NCBI GenBank assembly: GCA_958009055.1
Contig: OY253655.1
Span: forward strand, 124,001-188,000
Source of the DNA: Choricystis sp. odSpoLacu1
Taxonomy: Eukaryota; Chlorophyta; Trebouxiophyceae
DNA length: 64,000 bases
Reading direction: 5' to 3'
Shown here: one piece after another, positions 50,794 to 62,408 of the stretch
How the letters are laid out: every line of letters begins with the position of its first letter
How positions within the stretch are numbered: the first letter of the stretch is position 1
Made by a program: the position numbers and the translations under genes
Notes under the pieces: generated by a model
What the model was told of the DNA's origin: nothing
The model's input: the letters and a program-made list of their open reading frames with translations, nothing else
The model's database searches: none

Positions 50794-52216
50794 ATGGTTG
50801 GCGTGGCAGACACGGATGCCGGGCGCGCCAAAATTTATGGCGCAGACAACCCGCTTGCCGCGACGCGCGGCACTGGCAGACACGCGACGGCCGCGTCGGC
50901 GGCGGCGTGGGCGGCGCCCGACCCGGTGGGCGATGATGACGAAGATGACGACAACCCTGTCGCCGCCACCCCGCCCCGCGACGCGCGCGTGGGGGACGGC
51001 GGCACCGACAGCGGCGCGCCGCGCGCGCTGCGCCTGGGCGCAGGCGATGTTTCCTATCTCGCTCGCGGCGGCCGCGTCGACGTCCTGCGCAACGTGGCGG
51101 GCGGGGTGCGCCCCACCGGCACCTCGTTCACGCTGACGCCGCCCTCGGCGTCGCGCCGCGGCGGCGGCGCCGTGCGCGCGGCGGGCGGCGCGCCGGGCGG
51201 CGACGCGTTGACGCCCGGGCGCCTGTTGCTCATGCGCGGCGAGTCCCGCTTGGCCGCCCTCACGCCGGACGCGAGGGACCGTCTGTACGATGCCGACGTG
51301 GAGACGGGGCGCGTGGTGTCGGAGTGGACGTTCAAAAAGGATGGCGTGGAAATTCCCGTCGACGACATACATAGCCAACGAAACGCGCGCCGCCCAGCTC
51401 GACGACCGCTCCACCTTCCTCGGCCTGTGCGCCAACCGCCTGGTGCGCTGGGACATGCGCACACGGGGTCGCGCGGTGGGCGAATCCGCGCCCGTCGTCG
51501 AGTGGGCGGGCTGCAAGGACTACGCGCGCGGCGCGCGGTTTTCGTGTTTGGCGACGTCCAGCGCCGGGTGCGTCGTCGTCGGGTCGGCCGACGGCGCGCT
51601 GCGCCTCTTCTCCGACCGCTCCCTCACGCGCGCCTCCACTGCGCTCCCCGGGCTGGGCGCCCCCGTGACCGCGGTGGACGTCACGTATGATGGCCGGTGG
51701 GTGCTGGCGACCACGGATCGGTACCTCATGCTCGTCAAAGCAGCGTGGGCCGACAGCAGTGGCGTCCAGCGCTCCGCCTTCACGTCCCGCCTGGGCGCGT
51801 CCGCGCCCGCGCCCCGCCTGCTGCGCCTGAAAGCGGAAGATGTAGCGTCCCTGGGCGGGGCGGCCCTGGCCAAGGGGCGGTTCACGTGGGTCACCGAGGC
51901 GGGGGTGAAGGAGCGCTGGATCTCGGCGACGTGCGGCACCGCCACCGTCCTCTGGTCCCTGGACGCCGTCAAGCGCGCAACGCCTGGGGTCGTGTCCGCG
52001 GGCGGACTCACCATCGTCACCGACTACCACGTCATCCGCAAGGGGGAGAGCGTGGTGGACGCCGCGTCTGCACGGGCGCCACGGCGGCACGCCGACCGGG
52101 ATGCCCGCGTCTGGGCGCCGCGGCGCGCCTCGGGCGGCGACCGCCGCGGACGCGGGCATGGTCATCGTCACCGAGAACGCCATCTTCTCGGCGGCAGCGG
52201 AGGAGGACGACATTTG
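50794..52216 (+). CDS. VID27-like C-terminal propeller protein, frame broken twice
   Basis: The VID27/CYPRO4 (DEM) family C-terminal half is recognisable: DVSYLARGGRVDVLRN, LLMRGESRLAALTP, RLYDADVETGRVVSEWTF, STFLGLCANRLVRWDMRTR, GSADGALRLFSD, VDVTYDGRWVLATTDRYL and GGLTIVTDYHVIRKGESVV. The coding sequence changes frame twice by +1, once near 51362-51372 (after EIPVDD) and once near 52060-52080, after which the frame ends in GMVIVTENAIFSAAAEEDDI and a TGA at 52216. Each segment is coding-like, so indel errors or a recent pseudogene are both possible. The usual N-terminal half of VID27 is absent. Family function in yeast relates to vacuolar import and degradation; the plant homologue is needed for tissue organisation. 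Confidence 0.65.
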
Positions 52217-52486
52217 ATTTGGGGAGGTTGGGTGTGAGAGGTGGTTTGCCAGCATTTTTTTTTCTTCCAGCCCGCACACACACGCACGCCCACGGCCTCG
52301 GGGAACAAGTTTTTTCGGAACGTGTAAAGGAACACAAGAGCACACACCAGTCGTGCCCTTTCTTGTTCGATCCAGAGAGCGCCAGCAGAGAGTCCAGCAA
52401 GAAAAACACAGAAAAGAGACGCGCGCGCTCTCGCAAGAAAACACCCCCCTCTCTCTCCACCCCCTCCTCCCCGCACACACACTCAC
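52217..52486. other. 3' region with leftover RimO-type intron donor
   Basis: 270 bp between the VID27-like stop and the orphan RimO-type exon. On the minus strand it begins with a good GTGAGT donor, but no acceptor leading into the expected continuation of a radical-SAM domain is found before the VID27-like gene begins. Confidence 0.5.
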
Positions 52487-53109
52487 CTAAACCCAGGAAT
52501 CGCGCAAAATGTGCACGCGTGCGAGCACCCCTCCGCCACCCGCAGGTAGGCGGTGTGCTTGGGCGTCAACCTCGCGCGCCGCGCTTCCGGGCGAAACGGC
52601 ACCGTTGCGTCGCCGACACGGACGCGCTGCTCCTTGGGGGGCTGCCTCCCCGCCACCACGTCCCCCAGGGACGCCGCCAGGCCACCATAGTGTTGGAACC
52701 CCACCACCAGGTCAGCCTCCGGCAGAGACGCCGCCAGGTCGGCGCCGTAGCGTTGGGCGAGGCACCCCGTGACCACGACTTTCTTCTTCTTGCCGTTGAC
52801 GCCGCGCAGCGACGACGCTTCGAGAATCGCTTCCAACGACTGCGACTTGGCGTCCTCCACAAAGGCGCACGTGTTGACGACGATGGCGTCCGCGTCGGCG
52901 GGGTCGTCGATGAGGTCGAAGACGGCGGAGGAGAGGTCGCCGAGCAGGACTTCGCCTGTGGGTGGGGGAAGGAGAGGAGAGGGGGGGGCACACGTGAAGG
53001 GGGGGGGGGGGGCGTGAACACCGAAAAAAACGGCGGTTGGCCTGCGCCCAGCCTCCGCCCACGCACACCCGTCAACTTTGCTGACGGACGGGGGAGGGTG
53101 GTGTGGCAT
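52487..53109 (-). pseudogene. Orphan RimO/MiaB-type methylthiotransferase exon fused to a NAT 5' end
   Basis: Exon 52955-52487 encodes about 155 residues of an RNA/protein methylthiotransferase. EVLLGDLSSAVFDLIDDP, DAIVVNTCAFVEDAKSQSLEA and VVVTGCLAQRYGADLA are UPF0004-domain segments, and YLRVAEGCSHACTFCAIPGF carries the radical-SAM CxxxCxxC motif. It ends at a donor right after this motif; the rest of the radical-SAM domain, the TRAM domain and the first exon with the LGCxKN cysteine are missing. Upstream, 53109-53067 encodes MPHHPPPSVSKVDG, one residue different from the start of the NAT transporter genes. A GTGCGT donor at 53066-53061 could splice it in frame to the RimO-type exon. Without splicing the frame is open as well (208 residues). 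An active enzyme is not possible. Confidence 0.8.
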
Positions 53110-53408
53110 GGAAAAAGGATGGAGTCGAGGGGGATTTGGGGGGTACGAGGGCGCCCACCGCCGGGGTTGTGAGTCTCTGATGGAGGTTGCACAGTTCGGC
53201 CGAATTTGTAGGAACGCCTAGACCCTTGGGGGAGAGAAGTGACCAATGGACGCGAAGCTTTTTATCGGTACCAACGGCGTCGAGTTTGCACACACACGCC
53301 CCCGTCTCGGAGAGGTGGGTTTGCGTCTACGTGTTGTGGACTCGCGAGGGCAACCCCCAACACCAAAAACATGTGGCCATTCACTTGGTCAATCACTTGG
53401 TGACGCTT

Positions 53409-55361
53409 TCACACAGTGCCGTCGGCACCACCACCACCACCCTTTCTCAACCGCAACCGCCGCCGCACCCACTGCCCCGCCTTGAGCCTCGCCTCCCCCA
53501 CCTTTGTGCTGACGCCAAACGGCAGGCCGTACACAGCGACCAGTTCGGGCACCCTCCACCACGCAGCCGCGTCGTCGTGGTGCGCGTGCCACGGGACCAG
53601 CCCGCGCTCAGCCGGCGTGGCGGGCGCGGTGGCGTCCAGCAGCAGGCTCACAATCAGCGCCACCACAGCCCCCGACTTCAGCACCGAGTTCGCCATCGCG
53701 TTCACAGTGGGCGACGTCGTGGTGACAGGCCCACCGGTGCCCGCGTAGCGCGGGTCGTGGGCAAACGCGGCCACCGAGAGTCCACTGTAAATCGAAACGC
53801 CCACAACGATGACGGAGCGGGGCGAGTTCATGTCCACAAACTCCAGCATGCCGAGCGCAAGGCCGGCCACCGTGGAGCACAGCACGACCAGCAGTCCCCC
53901 CACCATGGCGCTCGGAATGGACGCCAGCGCGGCCGACACTTTGGGCAGCAACGCGATGACGATGCCGACCACCGCGCTGACCTGCACCACGACGCGCGCG
54001 CCGACCCGGGTGACGGCTATCATGGCCGCGTTTTCGTTGTACACGGTGGACCCGGAGGTCGTTGGAAACACGCCGGCCAGCACGCTGGTCAACCCTTGCA
54101 AGACGACGGCGCGCTCGACGACAGCGGTCGGGGGGACAGGGGCGCCTGCCACGCGGGAAACCAGGTAGTAGTCGCCCAGACTCTGCAAGGCGGTGGTCAG
54201 GCCAGCCCCCATCACGATCAAGATGGACTCGGCGGAGAATGTGGGTGTTCCAAACGCTCCCGGCAGCGGCAGCCGCACCCATGGTGCGCGGGCGATGACG
54301 TCGACCGGCGTGGCGCACGCGGCCACGGTTTCGGGGGACGCGCCACGCCACGCGCCCGCTGCCGTGGCGATGCCCGCCCCGCTCCACACCACGAACAGGG
54401 CCAGCACAACGGGAACCGTCTCGAAAATGGGGGCAGACACGCCACGCCAGAGTGGCAGGCGCACGTGGCGCAGGTGGAGGGTGAACAATAAAATCATCGC
54501 CAGCGTGGGCACAGACACAGACCAGCAGTCCGCCATGGCGGGCACGCCAACGGTGTAGTTGGTGAACCCGACGGCCGCGATGGACGCCGCGACGACGAGG
54601 GGGGAGATGAAGCGCAGGCACACACGCAGCAGCCCACTGGCCGCGATGGCGGCCACCGCGACCCCCGCCACGATGCAGGCACCACTCACTTCGCGCATGG
54701 TGGCGGCGAAGCGTGCGGGGTCTGTGCCGTCGGGCAGAGGGGTCCAGCCGCCACGCGCTTTGACGATGGCGGTGACGGCGGCCACGGGTTGGACGTAGGC
54801 AAACGCGCCGCCTTGCACAGCGGGCAGACGGTCCCCCACAAACGTTTGGATGAGCGTGATGATCCCGGAAACAAAAAACAGCGTCGAAATCGCGAGCGCG
54901 ACGTCGTCTCGAGAAGCCCCCATCGGTGGCACCGTGATCACGACGACACCCACAGTGGACCCGATGAACACAAGAAAGTGTTGGATGCCCAGGATGAGGG
55001 TTGCTTGCCAGGGGGGGCGGTCCAGGATGGAGTAGCGGACTGGAGGAAGGGGGGGTTGGGAGGCGGCAAAGTGTCAAGGCCGTGCCGGGGAAGGCGCTGT
55101 GCGCCCCGAACGCATCTGGCGGCATGGTCGTGCCCTCGCGCCCGTCACCTCGCTGACCGTCTGGAGGCCCCTTTTTGCCCCTTTTTGCTCATCTCTCTCT
55201 CTCTTTCTCTCTCTCTTCCACAACTCACGGTTCTGCCGTGTCGGGTCGGTGTCCACCACGCGCACACTCGGCGCGCGTGCAGCTTCCAGCGACAGCCGCC
55301 GCACCAGGCCGTCATGTCCCCCGTCAACTTTGCTGACGGACGGGGGAGGGTGGTGTGACAT
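53409..55361 (-). CDS. Nucleobase/ascorbate transporter (NAT/NCS2), array copy 1
   Basis: Two exons, 55361-55229 and 55039-53409, encode 587 residues; the start is the ATG of MSHHPPPSVSKVDG, which is in frame with exon 2 across a GTGAGT...CCAG intron of 189 bp. About 44 residues of soluble N-terminus precede YSILDRPPWQATLILGIQHF, the NAT/NCS2 opening with the QH motif. Twelve or more membrane helices follow. The core substrate region reads TTALQSLGDYYLVSRVAGAP, matching the ESxGDYYAxARLxGAP segment of eukaryotic NATs, with Gln in place of the usual Glu. Later VFPTTSGSTVYNENAAMI and VSAALASIPSAMVGGLLVVL complete the fold. The likely function is proton- or sodium-coupled uptake of purines, uracil/xanthine or ascorbate; substrate is unknown. 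The Glu-to-Gln change at the start of the signature is worth noting. Confidence 0.92.
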
Positions 55362-55658
55362 GGAAAAAGGATGGAGTCGAGGGGGATTTGGGGGGTACGT
55401 GGGCGCCCACCGCCGGGGTTGTGAGTCTCTGATGGAGGTTGCACAGTTCGGCCGAATTTGTAGGAACGCCTAGACCCTTGGGGGAGAGAAGTGACCAATG
55501 GACGCGAAGCTTTTTATCGGTACCAACGGCGTCGAGTTTGCACACACACGCCCCCGTCCCGGAGAGGTGGGTTTGCGTCTACGTGTTGGACTCGCGAGGG
55601 CAACCCCCAACACCAAAAACATGTGGCCATTCACTTGGTCAATCACTTGGTGACGCTT

Positions 55659-57611
55659 TCACACAGTGCCGTCGGCACCACCACCACCACCCTTTCTCAA
55701 CCGCAACCGCCGCCGCACCCACTGCCCCGCCTTGAGCCTCGCCTCCCCCACCTTTGTGCTGACGCCAAACGGCAGGCCGTACACAGCGACCAGTTCGGGC
55801 ACCCTCCACCACGCAGCCGCGTCGTCGTGGTGCGCGTGCCACGGGACCAGCCCGCGCTCAGCCGGCGTGGCGGGCGCGGTGGCGTCCAGCAGCAGGCTCA
55901 CAATCAGCGCCACCACAGCCCCCGACTTCAGCACCGAGTTCGCCATCGCGTTCACAGTGGGCGACGTCGTGGTGACAGGCCCACCGGTGCCCGCGTAGCG
56001 CGGGTCGTGGGCAAACGCGGCCACCGAGAGTCCACTGTAAATCGAAACGCCCACAACGATGACGGAGCGGGGCGAGTTCATGTCCACAAACTCCAGCATG
56101 CCGAGCGCAAGGCCGGCCACCGTGGAGCACAGCACGACCAGCAGTCCCCCCACCATGGCGCTCGGAATGGACGCCAGCGCGGCCGACACTTTGGGCAGCA
56201 ACGCGATGACGATGCCGACCACCGCGCTGACCTGCACCACGACGCGCGCGCCGACCCGGGTGACGGCTATCATGGCCGCGTTTTCGTTGTACACGGTGGA
56301 CCCGGAGGTCGTTGGAAACACGCCGGCCAGCACGCTGGTCAACCCTTGCAAGACGACGGCGCGCTCGACGACAGCGGTCGGGGGGACAGGGGCGCCTGCC
56401 ACGCGGGAAACCAGGTAGTAGTCGCCCAGACTCTGCAAGGCGGTGGTCAGGCCAGCCCCCATCACGATCAAGATGGACTCGGCGGAGAATGTGGGTGTTC
56501 CAAACGCTCCCGGCAGCGGCAGCCGCACCCATGGTGCGCGGGCGATGACGTCGACCGGCGTGGCGCACGCGGCCACGGTTTCGGGGGACGCGCCACGCCA
56601 CGCGCCCGCTGCCGTGGCGATGCCCGCCCCGCTCCACACCACGAACAGGGCCAGCACAACGGGAACCGTCTCGAAAATGGGGGCAGACACGCCACGCCAG
56701 AGTGGCAGGCGCACGTGGCGCAGGTGGAGGGTGAACAATAAAATCATCGCCAGCGTGGGCACAGACACAGACCAGCAGTCCGCCATGGCGGGCACGCCAA
56801 CGGTGTAGTTGGTGAACCCGACGGCCGCGATGGACGCCGCGACGACGAGGGGGGAGATGAAGCGCAGGCACACACGCAGCAGCCCACTGGCCGCGATGGC
56901 GGCCACCGCGACCCCCGCCACGATGCAGGCACCACTCACTTCGCGCATGGTGGCGGCGAAGCGTGCGGGGTCTGTGCCGTCGGGCAGAGGGGTCCAGCCG
57001 CCACGCGCTTTGACGATGGCGGTGACGGCGGCCACGGGTTGGACGTAGGCAAACGCGCCGCCTTGCACAGCGGGCAGACGGTCCCCCACAAACGTTTGGA
57101 TGAGCGTGATGATCCCGGAAACAAAAAACAGCGTCGAAATCGCGAGCGCGACGTCGTCTCGAGAAGCCCCCATCGGTGGCACCGTGATCACGACGACACC
57201 CACAGTGGACCCGATGAACACAAGAAAGTGTTGGATGCCCAGGATGAGGGTTGCTTGCCAGGGGGGGCGGTCCAGGATGGAGTAGCGGACTGGAGGAAGG
57301 GGGGGTTGGGAGGCGGCAAAGTGTCAAGGCCGTGCCGGGGAAGGCGCTGTGCGCCCCGAACGCATCTGGCGGCATGGTCGTGCCCTCGCGCCCGTCACCT
57401 CGCTGACCGTCTGGAGGCCCCTTTTTGCCCCTTTTTGCTCATCTCTCTCTCTCTTTCTCTCTCTCTTCCACAACTCACGGTTCTGCCGTGTCGGGTCGGT
57501 GTCCACCACGCGCACACTCGGCGCGCGTGCAGCTTCCAGCGACAGCCGCCGCACCAGGCCGTCATGTCCCCCGTCAACTTTGCTGACGGACGGGGGAGGG
57601 TGGTGTGACAT
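55659..57611 (-). CDS. NAT/NCS2 transporter, array copy 2
   Basis: Exons 57611-57479 and 57289-55659. The predicted protein is identical to copy 1. The upstream 297 bp, including the palindrome TTCGGCCGAA, is identical to that of the following copies. Confidence 0.92.
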
Positions 57612-57908
57612 GGAAAAAGGATGGAGTCGAGGGGGATTTGGGGGGTACGTGGGCGCCCACCGCCGGGGTTGTGAGTCTCTGATGGAGGTTGCACAGTTCG
57701 GCCGAATTTGTAGGAACGCCTAGACCCTTGGGGGAGAGAAGTGACCAATGGACGCGAAGCTTTTTATCGGTACCAACGGCGTCGAGTTTGCACACACACG
57801 CCCCCGTCCCGGAGAGGTGGGTTTGCGTCTACGTGTTGGACTCGCGAGGGCAACCCCCAACACCAAAAACATGTGGCCATTCACTTGGTCAATCACTTGG
57901 TGACGCTT

Positions 57909-59861
57909 TCACACAGTGCCGTCGGCACCACCACCACCACCCTTTCTCAACCGCAACCGCCGCCGCACCCACTGCCCCGCCTTGAGCCTCGCCTCCCCCA
58001 CCTTTGTGCTGACGCCAAACGGCAGGCCGTACACAGCGACCAGTTCGGGCACCCTCCACCACGCAGCCGCGTCGTCGTGGTGCGCGTGCCACGGGACCAG
58101 CCCGCGCTCAGCCGGCGTGGCGGGCGCGGTGGCGTCCAGCAGCAGGCTCACAATCAGCGCCACCACAGCCCCCGACTTCAGCACCGAGTTCGCCATCGCG
58201 TTCACAGTGGGCGACGTCGTGGTGACAGGCCCACCGGTGCCCGCGTAGCGCGGGTCGTGGGCAAACGCGGCCACCGAGAGTCCACTGTAAATCGAAACGC
58301 CCACAACGATGACGGAGCGGGGCGAGTTCATGTCCACAAACTCCAGCATGCCGAGCGCAAGGCCGGCCACCGTGGAGCACAGCACGACCAGCAGTCCCCC
58401 CACCATGGCGCTCGGAATGGACGCCAGCGCGGCCGACACTTTGGGCAGCAACGCGATGACGATGCCGACCACCGCGCTGACCTGCACCACGACGCGCGCG
58501 CCGACCCGGGTGACGGCTATCATGGCCGCGTTTTCGTTGTACACGGTGGACCCGGAGGTCGTTGGAAACACGCCGGCCAGCACGCTGGTCAACCCTTGCA
58601 AGACGACGGCGCGCTCGACGACAGCGGTCGGGGGGACAGGGGCGCCTGCCACGCGGGAAACCAGGTAGTAGTCGCCCAGACTCTGCAAGGCGGTGGTCAG
58701 GCCAGCCCCCATCACGATCAAGATGGACTCGGCGGAGAATGTGGGTGTTCCAAACGCTCCCGGCAGCGGCAGCCGCACCCATGGTGCGCGGGCGATGACG
58801 TCGACCGGCGTGGCGCACGCGGCCACGGTTTCGGGGGACGCGCCACGCCACGCGCCCGCTGCCGTGGCGATGCCCGCCCCGCTCCACACCACGAACAGGG
58901 CCAGCACAACGGGAACCGTCTCGAAAATGGGGGCAGACACGCCACGCCAGAGTGGCAGGCGCACGTGGCGCAGGTGGAGGGTGAACAATAAAATCATCGC
59001 CAGCGTGGGCACAGACACAGACCAGCAGTCCGCCATGGCGGGCACGCCAACGGTGTAGTTGGTGAACCCGACGGCCGCGATGGACGCCGCGACGACGAGG
59101 GGGGAGATGAAGCGCAGGCACACACGCAGCAGCCCACTGGCCGCGATGGCGGCCACCGCGACCCCCGCCACGATGCAGGCACCACTCACTTCGCGCATGG
59201 TGGCGGCGAAGCGTGCGGGGTCTGTGCCGTCGGGCAGAGGGGTCCAGCCGCCACGCGCTTTGACGATGGCGGTGACGGCGGCCACGGGTTGGACGTAGGC
59301 AAACGCGCCGCCTTGCACAGCGGGCAGACGGTCCCCCACAAACGTTTGGATGAGCGTGATGATCCCGGAAACAAAAAACAGCGTCGAAATCGCGAGCGCG
59401 ACGTCGTCTCGAGAAGCCCCCATCGGTGGCACCGTGATCACGACGACACCCACAGTGGACCCGATGAACACAAGAAAGTGTTGGATGCCCAGGATGAGGG
59501 TTGCTTGCCAGGGGGGGCGGTCCAGGATGGAGTAGCGGACTGGAGGAAGGGGGGGTTGGGAGGCGGCAAAGTGTCAAGGCCGTGCCGGGGAAGGCGCTGT
59601 GCGCCCCGAACGCATCTGGCGGCATGGTCGTGCCCTCGCGCCCGTCACCTCGCTGACCGTCTGGAGGCCCCTTTTTGCCCCTTTTTGCTCATCTCTCTCT
59701 CTCTTTCTCTCTCTCTTCCACAACTCACGGTTCTGCCGTGTCGGGTCGGTGTCCACCACGCGCACACTCGGCGCGCGTGCAGCTTCCAGCGACAGCCGCC
59801 GCACCAGGCCGTCATGTCCCCCGTCAACTTTGCTGACGGACGGGGGAGGGTGGTGTGACAT
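57909..59861 (-). CDS. NAT/NCS2 transporter, array copy 3
   Basis: Exons 59861-59729 and 59539-57909. Identical in predicted protein and intron to copies 1 and 2; no copy-specific change was found. Confidence 0.92.
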
Positions 59862-60158
59862 GGAAAAAGGATGGAGTCGAGGGGGATTTGGGGGGTACGT
59901 GGGCGCCCACCGCCGGGGTTGTGAGTCTCTGATGGAGGTTGCACAGTTCGGCCGAATTTGTAGGAACGCCTAGACCCTTGGGGGAGAGAAGTGACCAATG
60001 GACGCGAAGCTTTTTATCGGTACCAACGGCGTCGAGTTTGCACACACACGCCCCCGTCCCGGAGAGGTGGGTTTGCGTCTACGTGTTGGACTCGCGAGGG
60101 CAACCCCCAACACCAAAAACATGTGGCCATTCACTTGGTCAATCACTTGGTGACGCTT

Positions 60159-62111
60159 TCACACAGTGCCGTCGGCACCACCACCACCACCCTTTCTCAA
60201 CCGCAACCGCCGCCGCACCCACTGCCCCGCCTTGAGCCTCGCCTCCCCCACCTTTGTGCTGACGCCAAACGGCAGGCCGTACACAGCGACCAGTTCGGGC
60301 ACCCTCCACCACGCAGCCGCGTCGTCGTGGTGCGCGTGCCACGGGACCAGCCCGCGCTCAGCCGGCGTGGCGGGCGCGGTGGCGTCCAGCAGCAGGCTCA
60401 CAATCAGCGCCACCACAGCCCCCGACTTCAGCACCGAGTTCGCCATCGCGTTCACAGTGGGCGACGTCGTGGTGACAGGCCCACCGGTGCCCGCGTAGCG
60501 CGGGTCGTGGGCAAACGCGGCCACCGAGAGTCCACTGTAAATCGAAACGCCCACAACGATGACGGAGCGGGGCGAGTTCATGTCCACAAACTCCAGCATG
60601 CCGAGCGCAAGGCCGGCCACCGTGGAGCACAGCACGACCAGCAGTCCCCCCACCATGGCGCTCGGAATGGACGCCAGCGCGGCCGACACTTTGGGCAGCA
60701 ACGCGATGACGATGCCGACCACCGCGCTGACCTGCACCACGACGCGCGCGCCGACCCGGGTGACGGCTATCATGGCCGCGTTTTCGTTGTACACGGTGGA
60801 CCCGGAGGTCGTTGGAAACACGCCGGCCAGCACGCTGGTCAACCCTTGCAAGACGACGGCGCGCTCGACGACAGCGGTCGGGGGGACAGGGGCGCCTGCC
60901 ACGCGGGAAACCAGGTAGTAGTCGCCCAGACTCTGCAAGGCGGTGGTCAGGCCAGCCCCCATCACGATCAAGATGGACTCGGCGGAGAATGTGGGTGTTC
61001 CAAACGCTCCCGGCAGCGGCAGCCGCACCCATGGTGCGCGGGCGATGACGTCGACCGGCGTGGCGCACGCGGCCACGGTTTCGGGGGACGCGCCACGCCA
61101 CGCGCCCGCTGCCGTGGCGATGCCCGCCCCGCTCCACACCACGAACAGGGCCAGCACAACGGGAACCGTCTCGAAAATGGGGGCAGACACGCCACGCCAG
61201 AGTGGCAGGCGCACGTGGCGCAGGTGGAGGGTGAACAATAAAATCATCGCCAGCGTGGGCACAGACACAGACCAGCAGTCCGCCATGGCGGGCACGCCAA
61301 CGGTGTAGTTGGTGAACCCGACGGCCGCGATGGACGCCGCGACGACGAGGGGGGAGATGAAGCGCAGGCACACACGCAGCAGCCCACTGGCCGCGATGGC
61401 GGCCACCGCGACCCCCGCCACGATGCAGGCACCACTCACTTCGCGCATGGTGGCGGCGAAGCGTGCGGGGTCTGTGCCGTCGGGCAGAGGGGTCCAGCCG
61501 CCACGCGCTTTGACGATGGCGGTGACGGCGGCCACGGGTTGGACGTAGGCAAACGCGCCGCCTTGCACAGCGGGCAGACGGTCCCCCACAAACGTTTGGA
61601 TGAGCGTGATGATCCCGGAAACAAAAAACAGCGTCGAAATCGCGAGCGCGACGTCGTCTCGAGAAGCCCCCATCGGTGGCACCGTGATCACGACGACACC
61701 CACAGTGGACCCGATGAACACAAGAAAGTGTTGGATGCCCAGGATGAGGGTTGCTTGCCAGGGGGGGCGGTCCAGGATGGAGTAGCGGACTGGAGGAAGG
61801 GGGGGTTGGGAGGCGGCAAAGTGTCAAGGCCGTGCCGGGGAAGGCGCTGTGCGCCCCGAACGCATCTGGCGGCATGGTCGTGCCCTCGCGCCCGTCACCT
61901 CGCTGACCGTCTGGAGGCCCCTTTTTGCCCCTTTTTGCTCATCTCTCTCTCTCTTTCTCTCTCTCTTCCACAACTCACGGTTCTGCCGTGTCGGGTCGGT
62001 GTCCACCACGCGCACACTCGGCGCGCGTGCAGCTTCCAGCGACAGCCGCCGCACCAGGCCGTCATGTCCCCCGTCAACTTTGCTGACGGACGGGGGAGGG
62101 TGGTGTGACAT
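60159..62111 (-). CDS. NAT/NCS2 transporter, array copy 4
   Basis: Exons 62111-61979 and 61789-60159. Same sequence as the other full copies. The CT-rich intron end and donor are also unchanged. Confidence 0.92.
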
Positions 62112-62408
62112 GGAAAAAGGATGGAGTCGAGGGGGATTTGGGGGGTACGTGGGCGCCCACCGCCGGGGTTGTGAGTCTCTGATGGAGGTTGCACAGTTCG
62201 GCCGAATTTGTAGGAACGCCTAGACCCTTGGGGGAGAGAAGTGACCAATGGACGCGAAGCTTTTTATCGGTACCAACGGCGTCGAGTTTGCACACACACG
62301 CCCCCGTCCCGGAGAGGTGGGTTTGCGTCTACGTGTTGGACTCGCGAGGGCAACCCCCAACACCAAAAACATGTGGCCATTCACTTGGTCAATCACTTGG
62401 TGACGCTT

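Noticed and set aside
53608..55125. A 505-residue minus-strand frame overlapping each NAT copy
   Set aside because: His/Arg/Gly-rich out-of-frame translation of the NAT exon; no hydrophobic helices or family motifs.
53409..55361. Starting the NAT protein at the internal Met before FIGSTVGVVV
   Set aside because: That start would remove the conserved ILDRPPWQATLILGIQHF segment, which is encoded in frame upstream and joined by a well-phased intron to an N-terminal exon.
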